The notes under the pieces: generated by a model | Told to the model about the DNA's origin: nothing | Databases searched by the model: none | The model's input: only the letters and a program-made list of their open reading frames with translations | In this document: positions 12,207 to 23,373 of the stretch, in pieces | How positions within the stretch are numbered: the first letter of the stretch is position 1 | Layout: every line of letters begins with the position of its first letter | Source: Melastoma dodecandrum | Taxonomy: Eukaryota; Streptophyta; Magnoliopsida; Myrtales; Melastomataceae | DNA length: 64,000 nt | Direction: 5' to 3' | Assembly: GCA_029817715.1 (NCBI GenBank) | Contig: JARUPY010000190.1 | Coordinates: forward strand, 3,162,001 to 3,226,000 | Position numbers and translations under genes: made by a program

Positions 12207-14004
12207 ATGTTCTCTAAGCTATCCATCAAGAGACATTTAGGCTCCAGATTCTTCTCGTCCATCGACCAGCGATGTGTAGCGCTGATCAACCTCTGCCGGC
12301 CATCCGTGCCCAAGCTCAAGCAGGTGCACACTTTCGCTCTCCGCCGCGGGGTCTCCCTGTCCGATCAGGAGGTCACCAAACACCTCGGCTACGCACTCGT
12401 CTCCGATCCCGATGCCTCCCCCGGGAACGTGTCCTACGACCGCACAGTGTTCGTGGGTATTCGTGACCCGACGAATGTGTTCACCTGGAACGCCATGATC
12501 AAGGGGTACTCAGAGAGCAAAACTCCGTCGTCCGCGGTCGAGTTTTATCGGGAGATGGTTGGGTACGGGGTTAAGCCGGACACGCACACTTACCCGTTTG
12601 TTTTGAAGGCCGTGGCAAGGTTGGCGGATCTTAGGGAGGGCGAGAAGATGCATTCCTGCATTCTGAGGATCGGGTTCGAATCGTTGGTGTTCGTCGGTAA
12701 CGCGTTGATTCACCTGTACGCGTGCTGCAGCAAGGTCGAGATCGCACACAAGATGTTCGACGGAATGCTATACAGAGACCTGGTCGCTTGGAATACAGTC
12801 ATCAATGGGTTCGCGTCGAATGGGATGCCTAATGAGGTTTTGACGCTGTTCAAGGAAATGAGTTCGGATGGCGTGCCACCAGATGGCTTCACGGTGGTTA
12901 GCGTGCTCACTACGTGTGCAGAGATGGGGGCGTTGGCCCTTGGCAGGAGAATTCATGTTTATATGGTGAAGATCGGTTTAATCGAGAATCTTCATGCTAG
13001 CAATTCACTGTTGGACCTGGACGCAAAATCCGGTTGTGTTTGGGAAGCGAGGAAGGTGTTCAATGAGATGAGTGTGAGGAATGTCATCTCTTGGACGTCC
13101 TTGATCGTGGGACTTGCGGTGAATGGGATCGGATTTGAAGCGCTGGAGCTTTTCAAGGAGATGGAGAGGGAAGGTCTGGTGCCCAGCCAGATAACTTTTG
13201 TCGGGGTTCTATATGCTTGCAGTCATTGCGGGATAGTTGATCAAGGATTCGAGTACTTCAGGAGAATGCAGGAGGAGTTTGGGATTGTGCCGCTGATCGA
13301 ACATCACGGTTGCATGGTTGATTTGTTAAGCCGTGCAGGGTTAGTGCAGAGGGCATACAATTACATCAAAAGCATGAAGATGCGGCCGAATGCATTTATC
13401 TAGTGAACGTTATTGTTGGCATGCACGACTCATGGGCATTTAACCTTGGCAGGTCGTGAGAGCGGACCTCGCCGAATTGGAGCCTAACCACAGCGGGAAT
13501 TATGTTCTGACCTCGAACCTTTACGCGACGTAGCGTCGATGGTCGGAGGTCCAAAAAGTTAGGAGAGAAATGTTCGACGACGGAGTCCGTAAGTTTCCCA
13601 GCCACAGCCTCGTTGAACTAGGGAACCAGATTCACGAGTTCACGATGGGTGAAAAATCTCATCCTCAGAGCGAGTCAATTTACGCGAAGCTCGCCAAGAT
13701 CACGAATTCCTTGAGATTGAAAGGGTACGTCCCTCATACGAGGAACGTGTCTGTCGATATTGAGGACGAGGAGAAGGAGTTCGCACTGTCCTATCACAGC
13801 GAGAAGATAGCCGTGGCTTTCAAGCTCATCAACACGGGTGCAGGAGTCCCAATAAGGGTGGTGAAGAATCTGCGAATCTGCGCAGATTGTCACCTGGCGA
13901 TGAAGCTCATATTGAAGATCTATGGAAGGGAGATCATCGTCCGGGATCGAAGCCGGTTTCACCATTTCAACGGCAGCACGTGCTCTTGCAAGGATTACTG
14001 GTAA
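12207..14004 (+). pseudogene. PPR-DYW RNA-editing-type protein, disrupted in the E region
   Basis: PLS-class PPR proteins with a DYW domain act in mitochondria or chloroplasts, where they bind RNA and carry out C-to-U editing. From ATG 12207 the first 398 codons give PLS repeats (VFTWNAMIKGY, DLVAWNTVINGF, VISWTSLIVGL and others). The last part (13570-14004) gives the E/DYW end: YHSEK, CADCHLAMK and the terminal CSCKDYW. These are the zinc-binding and deaminase signature residues, and all are present. Between the halves lie TAG at 13401-13403, TGA at 13404-13406, an apparent 2-bp loss near 13453 and TAG at 13531-13533. The protein looks like the Arabidopsis At4g21065 type from memory. I tried an intron from 13400 to 13453 as a rescue: it still leaves a stop at the junction and the TAG at 13531. 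GC content is higher than in surrounding DNA. It is most likely a recent pseudogene. Confidence 0.88.
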
Positions 14005-14407
14005 GGGGGAACTTGTGCTCTTTCTCCAGGAACACAGAAATGCTTATCATGCATAGAATAATTTGTAACTCACTATTGGATGATATTGTTAGGACCACAA
14101 ACATAATTAGAATGTATTTAACTCATATTATTAGTATTATACTTAATAAGGTAAATAATAATGAAGCATGTCAATGTTTCAAATGTTTAAATTACACCTT
14201 AATCTATTGGGGCAAAGAAGAATGATAGAAATCAATTTGATGATAAGCAAAACACAAGATTTGATATAAACAGAGCATCATCCTTCATTCATTCAGGTGG
14301 GAAATAGATGGAGATAATAATGGGATTGAGTTATTTCAGCTACCACCACCAAACATACAACCAGTCGGGGATACAATCCATCAGGCTGGTATTCTGGCTT
14401 CGGAGCT

Positions 14408-17400
14408 TCATCCCACCAGAGATTTGATGGATCGTAGTTTCCCTGCGGCCGCGCGGATGTCCATCCTTTCTTCAGGCGACTCAATACAGCATGCGATTCC
14501 GATTTCAAACACCTTCGCTAGACCTTCTATAATCCTTTGCGGAGCACGGGCGATCGATCCTTCTCCAAACTCATTTAAAAACAGACTAGGGTCTGCTATT
14601 TCACCCACTCTTTCCGGCAATGCGGCCTCGCAGTGGCTTCGAATGTTCCACGCATCCTGGAACATGTCGTCGGTCGGCCTCTTTCCAGTAAACATCTCCA
14701 GCAAAAGAATTCCGTAGCTGTAAACATCGCCTTCCCTCGACACTTGGCTTCCCATTCCATACTCTACAAATATTCCGTATTAAATGACCTATACTATGAG
14801 TACAAGCTAACAATTATTGGAAACCACATTTACATAAAATCGACGCACCTGGAGGGCTGTAGCCGACAGTCCCTCTCACTCCCGTCGAGCTGACTTGAAC
14901 AACAACATCATCGGCAGAGAGAATTCTCGTGAGGCCGAAATCACCGACGTGTGCTGTCATAGCCGAGTCCAGGAGAACATTGCTTGGCTTCAGATCACAG
15001 TGAATCAGCGGCATATCACAATCATGATGGAGATACTCCACAGCGCAAGCAATGTCCACGACAATACTCAGCCTATACCTTAAACTTAACTTCCGGCGCA
15101 CTCCCTCATTTGTAACTTTAGGATGCAACCAATCGTCCAGGCTTCCACTTTCCATGTACTCATACACAAGCGCCTTAAAATCATTACCTCGGAAGTCGAT
15201 GGTCGAGCAGATCGTAGAAATCTTAACGAGATTTCGATGTCTGATTTTTTTTAACACCTCACATTCTGCCACAAAACTTTTTGAAGCTGCTCGATTTCGG
15301 AGGTCGAGAACCTTAATGGCTACAACATTATCAGAATTTCCAAGGATCCCCTTATACACCGAACCAAAACCACCGACACCAATCAAGTTATTTTGATTAA
15401 GCCCACCGGTCGCCCTGAGTATATCCTCGTACGAAATTTGTGGAAAAGGGTCTTTGGAAATCAACCCGGACTGTGGCTTTACGTTTCTTCTTTTTCTGTC
15501 CATGCAACGATACGATGCAAGAAACAAAAGCAGAGGAAACAAGATTCCGATCCCACCGGCGATCGTGATGATGATCTTCGACAATAATTTTTTCCTTCCG
15601 CGCTTCAGATTAGAGGTAGGACAGCTTGGTAAGTTCAATGCAGAAATCCCACCACAGAGTTTGTAATTTCCCATGATCGAGATCTCTGTGGCATTTAGGA
15701 AAACTCCTTTATTTGGAACTTCTCCCTCGAAATGGTTGAAGGATAAATTGAGGTATGTGAGCTGGAAGTCTCCTAAGAATTTTGGTACACGACCAGAGAA
15801 GTTATTCTGGGATAAGTCTAGTTGTTGAAGTCCTTTCAGAGGAGATAGAAACGGGGCGATGCTGCCTTCAAATAGATTATTCCCAACGTGCAATAACCCC
15901 AAGCTGGTGCATCTACCGAGAGTGTTAGGGACTTGTCCAGACAGTCTATTCCCGTGCACATCTAATATTGCTAGGCTCTTCAGATCACCGACTTCATCTG
16001 GCAGAGCACCAATTAATTTGTTCTGAGATAAATCAAGAAAGTATGATAAGGAAGAAATACCCAAGACTTGAGATGGTATAGTTCCAGTCAGGTTGTTTCT
16101 TGATAGATCAAAACTGATCAAGTTTTGACATTTTTCGAGGCTTTCAGGAATATTCCCACTGAATCCGTTCACCGCCAACGACAGTATCATCAACATTGTC
16201 AAATTTCCAATAGAAGATGGGATTTCCCCGAAGTAATTGCTGTTCCCTGCTCGTAGGTTCTTCAACTTGTTGAGGTTACCGATCTCCTTTGGGAGCATAC
16301 CATTCAACGGGTTCCAGTTGATACTTAGATCTTCCAGGTTGTGAAGATTCCCGATGCTTGAAGGGAGGGTCCCCATGAGCTGATTGGACCAGAATGCCAA
16401 CTTATTCAAATTGGAAGATAAGTTCCCAATAGACTGTGGCAACGTGCCTCCGAAATTGTTTCTGCTGAAATCGAGACGCCATAGCTCGGTGGAATTGAGG
16501 GACTCGAGGAATTTCAAATCCCCTGACTTGCCATTTCCCAATTAATTACCAAAAATACCAAGCCACCACAACCGATTCAGATTTTTGAGATCAGGCACCG
16601 ATCCGTTGAAATTGTTCTGGGACAACTGTAGGCTCACTAAGTTTGTCAGATTGGCTATTGAAGGAGGAATAGGTCCAGTCAACTGATTACCGGCAAAATT
16701 GAAGATCTGGAGATTGGGAAGAGTGATCCTGAGATCCAGAGGGAGACCTCCCTGGAGTTTGTTGATGGGGAACCCTATGCTAATCAGAGAGGTTATGTTG
16801 AAAATCGAGGTGGGTACCGTTCCAGAAAAGAAGTTCCCTCCGAGTTCAATATATTGTAATCTTCGCAAACGCCCAAGAGATGCTGGGATGGGGCCGCTGA
16901 AACCATTTGACATTCCGCCAATGAACTCCAGAGATGACAAGTTGCTGAAGAAATCAGGGAACTGCCCGGTGAAATGGTTTTTGTGGACTTGGAAGACTCG
17001 AAGCTTTGACAAAGTGGACAAACCAGGAGGAATTTCTCCAACAAGCTTGCTGTTTCCCAGAAGGACCTCTTGTAGGTTTATGCATCTTGAGATGTTCTCT
17101 GGGAGCTCCCCCGAAAACGAATCCATGCGCAAAACTGTCAACCGACGCAAGTTCCCTATTTCTGGGGGGATTTCGCCGACAAAACCATTGTTGTTGAGGT
17201 CTAATATCCTGAGGAAGCTGAGATTCCCAATGTAGGGAGACAAGGAGCCCCCCAGCCTGGAGTCGGGAAGCATCAATTCGGTGACGCGGGGACGTCTACT
17301 GCTGCAAGTTACACCCGGCCAATGACAGAAGAGCACGGTATCATTCCACGAGGTGAATACACCATCGGGGTCATCAGGTATCCGGCCCCTGAACTCCAGC

Positions 17401-17501
17401 AATGCAGCCCGGTCGGTTTTGTTGGTCTTAGCCACTGCTGCTCCCTGGACAACAATCAAAACACTGGGGGAAAACAGGAGACAAGTGAATAATAATATCA
17501 T
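14408..17501 (-). pseudogene. RLK-2: near-complete LRR-XII receptor-like kinase with one nonsense codon
   Basis: This is a pattern-recognition-type receptor kinase of about 1,002 codons. Reading minus: signal peptide, LRRNT with CHWPGVTC, some 20 LRRs, transmembrane helix (around residues 635-660), glycine loop IGVGGFGSVYKG, VAIKV lysine, HCDLKPSN (HCD, so a non-RD kinase) and DFGL. Exon 1 is 17501-14849. The intron is 14848-14764 (85 bp, GTGCGT donor, AG acceptor), placed between CCA and GAG as usual in this family. Exon 2 is 14763-14408, ending SLVG-stop. There are two defects. One is TAA at 16542-16544, in a frame open on both sides. The other is the site aligning with the RLK-1 ATG, about 8 codons upstream of 17501, which reads CTG, so the Met at 17501 would be used and the signal peptide is shortened. 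A sequencing error at the TAA is possible; otherwise it is a young pseudogene. Confidence 0.85.
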
Positions 17502-18589
17502 AAAAGCAGGGCAGGAATCCAGAATTATTTCTGATAACTAGTAGTAAATAACTCTCTCTGTTGGCATCACTCTCCACGTAGCCCTCCTATATATAATCAA
17601 TCCACTCGAGGAAAGGTCCCGCACCCGTTTCATGACTTCTTAATTAACCCAGCGTTACGCTCTACTCGTTCGAAGGGGACACTCTGGACGTTCGGGATTT
17701 CTCGTTCGAATTTCAACAATCACGTTCACCGAAATCAGCGTTGGTGCATTTTTTATTTATAATAATAGTATTTTTTTTCTTGAAGTTTTTAAAATAGGAC
17801 GTCATGTGCTTTTCAATCGTAAATCACACGCGAGAAACGTAAAATTATTTAACTTAAAATAAAGTAAGAGTACCCGGCGAAACTTTTGACAATGTAATAA
17901 GTTAAAAGAAATGGATGTAGGACTGTGACTTTTGGCTTCTAACCCTCTGTTTGGTTAACAAAAAGGTATTTAACGGATGTAAATCTGTAATGCAGCTACT
18001 TTCACGTAATTATTGTTTCGCGGTTGCACTCCGTAAAATTTTACGAAATTTCCGTTGCGCTTCATAAAATCGAACGAGCGGTTTCGTAAATTCTTCTTCT
18101 TTTTAATTGTTTATTCGAATCTCTTGCCGCGATCATGACTTTCTTTTGGGTTTACATTGTATATGTATTGAGTGTGTATATATTAATACTTTTTTTTTTC
18201 TTTCATTGATTTTGTCTAAAATTCTTTCTTAAGGGTATTTCCAATTCCCAGATTCAAACTATAGTTTGAATTAGAAGGCGTGATTTATTAAAAGTGTTAA
18301 TCACGTCCTAAATTAATTGTAATTCTTTATTTCAAATTATGTGGTCGTCTTACAAAAGAAATTTGTGTATTAAATTTTCTTAATTAAAATCAAATCACAA
18401 TATTTATTTATTTGTCCATTATTTTAGCAATGTTATAATTTTGTTTTTTTTTCTAACTAAAAAACGTTGTGAAAATACAATTCATTTTAATAAAAGAAGT
18501 ATTTTGGAATCATAAATATATTAAAAAAACATTTAACCGGAGGAGGTTATGGAGTTGTGCCTAAGGAGGGATTTTGTGCCGCACATGCC
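17502..18589. other. Upstream region of RLK-2 and 3' flank of RLK-3
   Basis: Bases 17571-17640 are just upstream of RLK-2, and a TATATAA-like box appears near 17590 on the correct side. Bases 17860-18250 duplicate 1500-2030. The rest is AT-rich with T runs near 18188. I see no coding sequence. Confidence 0.5.
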
Positions 18590-18836
18590 CGGCCGAGTCT
18601 CCCCCAGTCTGGAGCCAGGGAGCACCAATTCGGTGACACAGGGACGTCTCCTGCTGCAAGTTATGCCAGGCCATTGTCAGAAGTGGATGGTGTCATTCCG
18701 CGAGGTGAGCAAGCCGTCGGGGTCGTCGGGTATGCTGCGCCTGAACTCGAGCAAGGCAGCACGGTCGGTTTCGTTTGTCTTAGCGGCCGCTGCTGAGAGA
18801 GAAAACAGCAGAAGACAAGTGAATATCATAAAACCC
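18590..18836 (-). pseudogene. RLK-3: N-terminal fragment of an LRR receptor kinase
   Basis: Minus strand from ATG 18836: signal peptide MGFMIFTCLLLFSLSAAAA, then KTNETDRAALLEFRRSIPDD and the LRRNT, very like RLK-1 and RLK-2. A TGA replaces the Cys/His position of the CHWPGVTC box. Similarity stops near 18590, where the first LRR should begin. The 3'-flank duplicate (17860-18250) follows soon after, so almost the whole gene body has been deleted. Confidence 0.85.
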
Positions 18837-19759
18837 ATAATTTTGGACAATCACTGAATGTCCACTTAAGCTTGTTATATCAGAACACTCTCCCTATCCC
18901 ATTTCATTCCATGACTATATGTAACCCTTAATCAATCTACACATAAAAGTTTATATATTATGTTAAATTTAATTACATTTTTAATAATTTTTTTATCGCG
19001 TAATCCTTAAATAAACGTGAGTTTCGGGATAGCTCGGGGATTGACTTGGACTCTAAGGAGATTACTCTTTTTATTTTAACACTGATTTCCTTAATCTTGT
19101 CGGGTGGTTATGAAAACATTGCCTTTTGACCATTTCCTCCTCTGCCTCCTTTCCATGATAAATTATAGGGGCTGGTGATTGATGATGGCCCCTCAATGCC
19201 GCCGCGGTTTCGCCTGTCACAGCCTTTAGGGTCGACGATCAAAGAAGTATGCGGACTGGGCTATGCCACGGGAGGGTATCATACCGTTGAGTTGGGGTTG
19301 TGGGCTATTTCGGGTGGGCCGACATGGTATTTACGTGAAAACAAACACTTCGGAAAGATGCGGCCATGAACAACTTGGTTTGGATTTCGAGTTTCGATCG
19401 TGACTGGAGTACTTTTACATCGAATGTCGAACAAATAACTTTAATGAACGTATACCGACCTTACAACAACGAGGCACAACCGGATGCCAAAGTCAAGAGT
19501 ACAACAACACTTGATAAGCTAATGCCGTTGGAGATTGAATGAGGTGATCTCCAAGTAAATACTCGGATGATGTACCTTTGGAGGGAGATACATAAAAAGA
19601 AGGTTTAGATAGATAGATGGGGTATTAGACTCATACCAAGACCCGGCTAGTTTTCACCAGTTATATTCTTAAATCATATCCCTTCGAATCTCATTTTGCA
19701 ATCCTTAATAATAACACGACATCCATACTTTTTTAGGTGGTGGCATGCTTCGTCTCCGC

Positions 19760-20024
19760 ATCCAGGAGGACATTGCTTGGCTTCAAATCGCGGTAAAACA
19801 CAGGCATGTCACACTCGTGATGCAGATACTCCACAGCACAAGCTATGTCCACGGCAATACTCAGCTATGCCTCAAGCTTAACTTCCGGCACACTCCCTCG
19901 GATATAACTTCAGGATGCAGCCAATCTTCCAGGCTTCCCTTTACCATGTGCTCATACACAAGCGCCTTAAAAATCATTACCTCAGAAGTCAATGATCGAC
20001 CAAACAACAGAAATTTTAACGAGA
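19760..20024 (-). pseudogene. RLK kinase-domain fragment
   Basis: Minus strand, matching RLK-2 from about KPSNVLLD back to the kinase N-lobe hinge (FKALVYEHM, LEDWLHPEV, KLSLRHS). There is a 1-bp insertion around 19971 relative to RLK-2. Similarity ends abruptly near 20024. It lies on the wrong side of the RLK-3 N-terminal piece to belong to the same minus-strand gene in simple order, so it is another copy or a rearranged one. Confidence 0.8.
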
Positions 20025-20279
20025 AATCATTACCGGACATAGTTTTGTACATTTTTACGGATCCATTAGTAGAATTTAGTAAAAGCATATACATTAATAC
20101 TAAACTTTTACTAAGCCCACGGTCCCGTTATTAAGCTTTACTAATCAATAGTACTGTTTAGTACTATATTATTAAAAAAATGTAAAAAATTAGTAATAAA
20201 AGCGGCATCGCCCCGTGAGTGGGACGGTAGCCGCTTGCTTCGTCTCTTCTCGAAAGTTTTTTTATTTTTTTTCTCGTAT

Positions 20280-20413
20280 AAATAGAGAATCTAAAAGCAG
20301 AGGAGGAACCCATAATTTTCTAGACTGCCTTTGCCGCTTCACAGAGTCCACTTTGCTTCTTGTTATTCAATGGCTTTTTCTAAGTAGAACTGACTTTGGA
20401 GTCACAAGAAGAT
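20280..20413 (-). pseudogene. RLK 5' relic at the retrotransposon insertion site
   Basis: AGCAGAGGAGGAACCCAT, read on minus, gives a start ATG near 20312 and a few signal-peptide codons. The upstream stretch 20315-20400 resembles 5671-5760 upstream of RLK-1. The coding part diverges after about 8 codons. The Athila-like element begins at 20414, and the homologous upstream sequence resumes at 36605-36800, so the element sits in this RLK upstream region. Confidence 0.65.
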
Positions 20414-21756
20414 TGATAACTCTAGTAAAATAGAGTTATATTATCACATTTAGGCTTAATTCTAGTTAGTTTCGAGAATTTTAATGGTTATTGTTGCCAA
20501 TTGAGCTGTAAATTGTCATTCATCACGTTTGCTTTGTGATCGTAGGAAGTAAATGAAGGCATGACGGAAAACAAAGCAAAAAGGGTGAAGGATGAAGAGG
20601 AATAGAAGGCGGAGGATTTAGTGCAGCTGCACAATGAAGCTCTTGCAGCTGCACAAGTAAAGCAGAAGAACGACAGACAAGCTCGTGCAGCTACAACTCC
20701 AAGCTCATGCAGCTGCACGACGAAAGGAGGAATCGATCAAGGACGTCAGACTGGTCGTTGCAGCTGCAACGCCAGTCCCTTGCAGCTGCACGAGTGCGTC
20801 AGGGCAAATTGAAAAGAGCTTCAGAGAGGTCGTTGCAGCTGCACGACATAATATTGCCCGAAAATTAGATTTTATTTTTTAGATTTGCTTTAGGTATAAA
20901 AAGATTGGATTTTAGGTTTATGGGAGAGCTTCCTCTTTCTTCCCCTTCGGACTTTAGTTTTGGCACCCGACGACGGCTAGGAACAAGGAGACGAAGACGT
21001 TGATGGAGACTTCGACGATTTTTCTTTTCTCTTTGCTTTTTGTTTCGTTTGCGATGTCGAACTAAACATCTTTTTTCTAGGATGATGATGAACCGACTCG
21101 TGTAGTTGGTTATCTATTTTTTCGGAATCAATTCAAGAAGATTTATCGTTTACTTGTGTTTCTTCTGTGTTTAATGCTTACCTATCGGGTTGATCGCCGG
21201 TTTGTATGAACTCTTAGTCCTAAGTGAACTCGAGAGAGACTTAGGATTAGAAGAGGGAAACATAACTTAGGTTAAGGCCGAGAGATCGGCCTAACTAAGA
21301 GGAGTATAGAGATATACACTCGTAGGTAACCGAGAGAACAATTGGATCTCAAGGAATTCTGATTATTCGTGATTCGCTATAGAAATATAGGTTTACGGGT
21401 GATTAGTAATTCACAGTTACAACCTCGAGAGAGGTGTAGCGATTGTTAGGGAATTGTGGTTAGTAAACGGTAAAACGGATTGAATTGAGGAAGAGAGAGT
21501 GTGATAATCTACGAATCGATAGGGGATTCGGAGTCCTAGGCCTTTATTATTTGAATTACAACCTTGCTTTCATTTTTCTTGCGATTTACTTTCTTGCACC
21601 AAACCTTTCATTACTCAACCTTCTTGACTAGAATTTGAACTCAATAATTGAATTTTGGCAGTAGATTCTGTTTAATCAGTCCTCGTGGGAACAATCTTTC
21701 TCATCACTTTATTACTTGGCGCGACCCGTATACTTGCGAGTGCGTTTTAGCGAACA
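20414..21756 (+). repeat. 5' LTR of the Athila-like element
   Basis: It starts TGATAACTCTAG and ends TTAGCGAACA (TG...CA), 1,343 bp. A TATAAAAAG box lies at 20895-20903. TGCAGCTGCA palindromes occupy 20622-20843. The three minus-strand LTRs at 29980, 32067 and 34147 are the same sequence with roughly a few percent differences. The 5' LTR lacks one palindrome unit that LTR A keeps (near 20834). Confidence 0.9.
20622..20843. promoter_or_regulatory. Paired TGCAGCTGCA palindromes in the LTR
   Basis: Copies lie at 20622-20631 and 20644-20653; at 20686-20695 (one mismatch, GCTACA) and 20708-20717; at 20759-20768 and 20781-20790; and a lone copy at 20834-20843. In each pair the gap is exactly 12 bp, so centres are 22 bp apart, about two helical turns. 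They lie upstream of the TATA box. Each contains the E-box core CAGCTG, and CAG/CTG sites are symmetric CHG methylation targets. The regulatory role is inference. Confidence 0.7.
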
Positions 21757-21762
21757 AGTTTT

Positions 21763-21780
21763 TGGCGCCGTTGCCGGGGA
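21763..21780 (+). other. Primer binding site, tRNA-Asp type
   Basis: TGGCGCCGTTGCCGGGGA is complementary to the 3' end of plant tRNA-Asp as I recall it, and is the usual primer site in Athila/Tat elements. It lies 6 bp after the 5' LTR end and would prime minus-strand DNA synthesis. Confidence 0.85.
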
Positions 21781-21861
21781 CTGAAATAGAATTATTTCAG
21801 TCAATTTTCGGTTACAAGTTTTATTCTAGTCACTGATTCTCTTTTCATCTTTTGCAGGTGT

Positions 21862-23373
21862 ATGCGACATCGCAAAGGTGACAAAGAGCTACTCTTTGAC
21901 CCAGAAATTGAACGAACTTTTCGGATTTTACGAAGAGGTCAAAGGGACACCATGGCGAACGCCAACAACAACAACAATGTTGTTGACATTACGGCGCAGC
22001 AACAGCCGAGGACGATGCGGGACTATGCATAGCCGACTCCCCAAAATCATGCTGGTTTTCTACGTCCTGAAATTCAGGCGGATACGTTTGAAATTAAACC
22101 TTCAATTATTCATATGATCGAAAATTCGAACTTCGGAGGTTTAATTAATGAAGATCCACACTGGCACCTAACGCGTTTTGAGGATTTGTGTGGCACTTTC
22201 AGGTATCATGGCGTATCGGCAGAAGCAATCAAGTTGAGGTTGTTCCCGTTCTCGCTTCGAGACAAGGCCAGAGCGTGGCTATATTCGCTGCCTGGAGAGT
22301 CAGTCAGCTCATGGGACGACCTCCGAAAACACTTCCTGTCCAAGTACTATCCACCGAGCCGAACCGTGAAGATAAGGAACGACATTACTTCGTTCCGCCA
22401 ACTAGCAGGTGAATCAATGTACGAAGCATGGGATCGCTTTAAGGAGCTGCAAAGGTTATGCCCCCACCACGACATCCCAAAGTGGATGTTGGTTCAGAGT
22501 TTCTGCGACGGGCTAGCGGAGCAACTCCAGTCCACAATCGACTCTGCTGCCGGAGGCACCATTATGAATAAGACTCCAGATGACGCGTTAGAGCTATTTG
22601 AGGCAATGGCTACTAATGGCCAGAGGAGAACACCAGCAAGAGGAGGACTCCAGCAAATTGATGCTATCACAGCCCTTAGTTCTCAATTGGAGACTTTGAC
22701 TAAGGAGATGGCTGCTTTGCGTACGTCGACGCAATTATCTAACGCTCCTCGCTCTAATATGCAGGTTATGGAGATGCAGGAGTTGGAGGAGGCGAATTAC
22801 GTGGGAGGCAACAACAGGAATAACCCGTACTCCAACACGTACAACCCAGGATGGCGCAACCACCCCAATTTCTCGTGGAGAAGCAATCAAGAGCATCAGG
22901 ATGCCGGGCCTACGCGACCAAACCAGCCACCGGGATTTGTACCCCCGATGCGACAACCCGTAAGTGAACCTAAGTCTAGTGTTGAGGATTTATTGAGACA
23001 GGTTCTTGCTAGTAATGAGGAGGTCCGGAAACAACAAGAGGAGACAAGGAAGCAACAGGAGCTCATACTAAAGGATCACGCGACCTCGATCAAGCAATTG
23101 GAGATGCAAATGGGACAACTTGCAGGATCGTTAGTCATGATACCACATGGAACGCTACCGAGTAACACGGAGCTCAACCCCAAGAATCGAGAGAACTGCA
23201 GCGCGATTACCCTTCGAAACGGGAAGGACCTTGAAGAGGAGTTTGAGCGGCAAGAACCGAAAAGGAGCAGGCCAGAGCGAAACGACAGGCCAAGGTACGT
23301 GAGACGGAGTCTGGAAAGGACTCTGAGCATCATAGCTCAGAAACACCGGTACGTACCAATCCTGTGCCTGTAA
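21862..23373 (+). pseudogene. Athila-type gag with one TAG codon
   Basis: Gag forms the particle that packages element RNA. From ATG 21862 the frame reads MRHRKGDKELLFDPEIERTF, runs through an Asn-rich stretch, and meets TAG at 22030-22032 in a context where CAG (Gln) is a plausible ancestor. It then continues in the same frame: HMIENSNFGGLINEDPHWHL, the retrotransposon gag core (RLFPFSLRDKARAWLYSLP, WDDLRKHFLSKYYP), and a C-terminal part with NPYSNTYNPGWRNHPNFSW and a coiled-coil Gln/Glu-rich segment. No CCHC zinc knuckle is visible, as is usual for Athila. The frame closes at 23371-23373, overlapping the open pol frame by 127 bp. Confidence 0.88.

Noticed and set aside
13400..13453. A short intron that would rescue the PPR gene
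   Set aside because: The best GT/AG pair gives a TAG at the junction and leaves the TAG at 13531 in frame.
19155..19380. GC-richer block with a 64-codon ORF between RLK pieces
   Set aside because: Looks like a gene scrap, but I cannot match it to a family and it has no supported boundaries.
20621..20882. Small plus-strand ORFs rich in QLH, AAA and SCS in the LTR, and mirror ORFs in all other LTRs
   Set aside because: They are translations of the TGCAGCTGCA palindromes, which read Cys/Ser/Leu/Gln/His/Ala in every frame on both strands; no start context or domain.
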